Origin: an uncultured Veillonella sp.
GTDB lineage: Bacteria; Bacillota; Negativicutes; Veillonellales; Veillonellaceae
DNA: 7,112 nucleotides
Assembly: GCA_900766125.1 (NCBI GenBank)
Contig: CAAFUD010000105.1
Coordinates: forward strand, 1-7,112
Reading direction: 5' to 3'
Within the stretch, counting starts at the first letter, position 1. Every line of letters starts with the position of its first letter. Shown here piece after piece: positions 5,125 to 7,112 of this stretch. The notes beneath the pieces are model-generated. The model searched no databases. It worked only from the letters and a program-made list of their open reading frames with translations, and was not told where the DNA came from. The position numbers and the translations under genes are program-made.

Positions 5125-6867
5125 ATGGCAAAAAAACGAATTTCTGATGTACTTATAGAAGTCTTAGCCAATGCAGGTATCGAACGCATTTATGGTATCA
5201 CTGGTGATAGTTTAAACTCTGTAAACGACAGTTTACGTCGCAATGGTAAGATTGCTTTTGAACATGTTAGACATGAAGAAACTGCAGCCTTTGCTGCAGG
5301 TGCAGAAGCAGCCTTAACTCATAAATTAACTGTATGTGCTGGTAGCTCTGGCCCTGGTAATTTACACTTGATTAATGGTCTATTCGATTGCCATCGCAAT
5401 CGTGTTCCAGTATTGGCTATTGCTTCCCATATTCCACAATCCGAAGTAGGCTTAAATTACTTCCAAGAAACACATCCAGAAAACTTATTCAAAGAATGCT
5501 CTTGTTTCTGTGAACTCGTTTCCAATCCAAAACAAATGCCGGAAATTCTTTTCCGTGCTATGAATGCAGCAGTTGGTAATCAAGATGTTGCTGTTATCGT
5601 CCTTCCTGGCGATGTAGCAGTAATGGAAACGGAAATTGATGAATTACCAGTATGGCATCACCCTCGCTTACCTCATATCGTTCCACAACGTGAAGATATC
5701 GAAGAAATGGCTGCTCATTTAGAAAAAGGTGAACGCATTACCCTCTTCTGTGGTGCAGGTTGTGAAGGTGCACATGATGAGGTCGTTGAATTAGCAAAAC
5801 GCTTACAAGCTCCTGTAGTACATGCCTTCAGAGGTAAAGAATGGGTTGAATGGGATAACCCATATGATGTAGGTATGACAGGCCTATTAGGCTATACATC
5901 TGGTTATCGTGCTATTGAGCATTGCGATACACTCATTATGCTTGGTACAGACTTCCCGTACCGTCCATTCTATCCGGAAACTGCAAAAGTAATTCAAGTA
6001 GATAGAGATCCTAGTGCGTTAGGTCGCCGTGTACCTCTTACACAAGGGATTATTGGTACAGTAAAAGATACGTTAAAAGAGTTGTTACCTCTCGTAGGTC
6101 AACGTGAAAATACTGAATTTATTGATACAATTCGTAAGGAATATACAAAATTCAGAGAGAATTTGGATAGCTATGCTGCGGCTGAACCAGATGGTGTAGC
6201 AATTCATCCACAATATTTCGTTAATCGTTTGAATAAGCTAGCAAGTGAAGATGCCATCTTTACTTTTGATGTAGGTACTCCAGTTATTTGGACTGCCCGT
6301 CACTTAAAAACAAATGGTAAACGCCGTATCTTAGGTTCCTATAACCATGGTTCTATGGCCAATGCTATGATGCATGCCATTGGAGCTCAAAATGCATGTC
6401 CAAACCGTCAAGTCATCTCCCTCTCCGGTGATGGTGGCTTCACTATGATGATGGGCGAAATGTTAACATTAAAACAACTTAACTTGCCAGTCAAAATCTT
6501 TGTATTCAACAACGAGGAACTTAGCTTCATCGCTATGGAAATGAAAGCTTCTGGTTACTTAGACTATGCTACAGACTTTGTAAATCCCGACTTCGGTAAA
6601 CTTGCAGAAGCGGCTGGTATTAAAGGTGTAAGTATTCAAAATTCTAGTGAAGTAGACGAAAAAATTATGGAGGCTCTTAACCATAATGGTCCTGTTATCG
6701 TTAATGTTCACGTAGATAAACAAGAACTTGCTATGCCTCCAAAAATTGCTTACCAACAAGCTAAAGGCTTCAGTAAATACTTGATTAATGCAATCCTTGA
6801 TGGCCGTGGTACAGAACTTAAAGAAATGGCAAAAACAAACTGGATGAAATATAAATCTTTGTACTAA
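5125..6867 (+). CDS. poxB: Pyruvate oxidase / pyruvate:quinone oxidoreductase (PoxB-type, ThDP- and FAD-dependent)
   Basis: Oxidatively decarboxylates pyruvate to acetate and CO2, passing electrons through FAD. At 580 residues it matches E. coli PoxB (572) in length and motif order. The N-terminal ThDP pyrimidine-binding domain has GITGDSLN near 24-31 and the catalytic glutamate E51 in RHEETAAFAAGAEA. It also has GPGNLHLINGLFDCHRN near 76-92 and YFQETHPENLFKECS near 112-126. The central FAD domain has H233-A234-F235-R236-G237-K238-E239 and NPYDVGMTGLLG near 245-256. The C-terminal diphosphate-binding domain has FDVGTP near 381-386, GSYNHGSMANAM near 404-415, and G435-D436-G437-G438 through N462-N463, followed by FIAMEMKASGYL. 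The tail (about 547-573, GFSKYLINAILDGRG to AKTNW) resembles the E. coli lipid-binding peptide, suggesting quinone use at the membrane; seven more residues follow. Direct acetyl-phosphate/peroxide formation, as in SpxB-type enzymes, is the less likely alternative. It is transcribed alone, divergent from rib. Confidence 0.93.
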   Translation: MAKKRISDVLIEVLANAGIERIYGITGDSLNSVNDSLRRNGKIAFEHVRHEETAAFAAGAEAALTHKLTVCAGSSGPGNLHLINGLFDCHRNRVPVLAIASHIPQSEVGLNYFQETHPENLFKECSCFCELVSNPKQMPEILFRAMNAAVGNQDVAVIVLPGDVAVMETEIDELPVWHHPRLPHIVPQREDIEEMAAHLEKGERITLFCGAGCEGAHDEVVELAKRLQAPVVHAFRGKEWVEWDNPYDVGMTGLLGYTSGYRAIEHCDTLIMLGTDFPYRPFYPETAKVIQVDRDPSALGRRVPLTQGIIGTVKDTLKELLPLVGQRENTEFIDTIRKEYTKFRENLDSYAAAEPDGVAIHPQYFVNRLNKLASEDAIFTFDVGTPVIWTARHLKTNGKRRILGSYNHGSMANAMMHAIGAQNACPNRQVISLSGDGGFTMMMGEMLTLKQLNLPVKIFVFNNEELSFIAMEMKASGYLDYATDFVNPDFGKLAEAAGIKGVSIQNSSEVDEKIMEALNHNGPVIVNVHVDKQELAMPPKIAYQQAKGFSKYLINAILDGRGTELKEMAKTNWMKYKSLY

Positions 6868-6913
6868 ATCTGCCAAATTTACAAAATCTGCCAAACTAAA
6901 TAAACTGCAAAAC
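6866..6913 (+). repeat. Short direct repeats after poxB, 18-bp period
   Basis: AAATCTGCCAAA occurs at 6866-6877, beginning within the poxB stop codon, and again at 6884-6895. A degraded third copy, AAACTGCAAAAC, follows at 6902-6913. The function is unknown; it may be slippage-derived 3' untranslated sequence. Confidence 0.75.
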
Positions 6914-6917
6914 TTTC

Positions 6918-6953
6918 AAAAAGAGGTGTCATCAAATGATGATACCTCTTTTT
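6918..6953. terminator. Strong, probably bidirectional intrinsic terminator after poxB
   Basis: AAAAAGAGGTGTCATCA and TGATGATACCTCTTTTT form a 17-pair inverted repeat with one G-U pair (on the plus-strand transcript) around AA. It has five T at the end on the plus strand and, by symmetry, five T on the minus strand. It ends poxB transcription, and its symmetry fits use by the converging reading frame at 6960-7112. Confidence 0.9.
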
Positions 6954-6959
6954 CTTAAT

Positions 6960-7112
6960 TTAATCATATATTGTTATAAAACCTTCAGTCCATCCCCTCA
7001 AATTAAGAGTGATAGTATTTATTCCTAAACACTCTATGCCATGTACTATAAATATATCCCAGGTTTTATACCACTCTATTGCTTTCTCTGCATATTTTAA
7101 AGTACTAAATAA
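6960..7112 (-). CDS. C-terminal fragment of an unrecognised protein (start beyond window edge)
   Basis: A minus-strand frame stays open from the right edge for 50 codons and ends with TAA at 6962-6960, just before the bidirectional terminator. The visible peptide has an amphipathic, charged first part (KYAEKAIEWYKTWD) and ends TITLNLRGWTEGFITIYD, which looks like the final strands of a globular domain. No motif or family is recognised, and there is no signal peptide or membrane segment in the visible part. Being open for 50 codons in AT-rich DNA, with a terminator right after the stop, makes a real gene likelier than chance. The fragment is too short to be certain. Confidence 0.5.
   Translation of the reverse strand, partial: LFSTLKYAEKAIEWYKTWDIFIVHGIECLGINTITLNLRGWTEGFITIYD

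Noticed and set aside
6559..6894. A 111-codon minus-strand reading frame opposite the poxB 3' end
   Set aside because: It is antisense to conserved PoxB sequence; its cysteine/phenylalanine-rich translation is typical of a shadow frame.

Overview
The window reads as chromosome of a low-GC, Veillonella-like Firmicute (Negativicutes). This rests on AT-rich intergenic DNA, A/T-ending codons, strong AGGAGG-type ribosome binding sites, TTGNNN/TATAAT-like promoters, and the compact riboflavin operon. The genus is an inference from protein flavour and base composition, not proven.

Left part, minus strand (1-843): most of hslO, the redox-activated chaperone Hsp33, cut by the left edge. It has its own promoter in a 194-bp gap that also holds the rib operon terminator and two LexA-box-like half-matched palindromes.

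Centre, minus strand (1038-4851): a complete riboflavin operon, read from high to low coordinates. The order is promoter (about 4846-4874), FMN riboswitch aptamer (4715-4822), intrinsic terminator as expression platform (4654-4680), ribD, ribE, ribBA, ribH, and terminator (992-1024). The two bifunctional enzymes (RibD, RibBA) plus RibE and RibH cover every committed step from GTP and ribulose 5-phosphate to riboflavin, except the dephosphorylation of the pyrimidine intermediate and the later RibF kinase/FAD synthetase step, which are not in the window. ribD and ribE overlap by 20 bp, and ribE and ribBA are 17 bp apart, so these three are probably translated in a tightly linked way. ribH follows after 71 bp.

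Right part, plus strand (5125-6867): a divergently transcribed poxB-type pyruvate oxidase / pyruvate:quinone oxidoreductase, a ThDP- and FAD-dependent enzyme. An AT-rich 302-bp stretch (4823-5124) between the riboswitch and poxB carries both promoters and a 12-bp perfect palindrome. poxB ends in short 18-bp-period repeats and a strong hairpin that can terminate from both sides. Beyond it lies what looks like the C-terminal end of an unrecognised gene on the minus strand, cut by the right edge.

The rib operon makes the precursor of the FAD that PoxB needs, so the divergent pair makes metabolic sense, though no shared regulation is shown. I see no mobile element, CRISPR array, RNA gene other than the riboswitch, or clearly new system. 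The most interesting points are the riboswitch switching geometry, the unidentified palindrome in front of poxB, and a membrane-type PoxB in a probable anaerobe.
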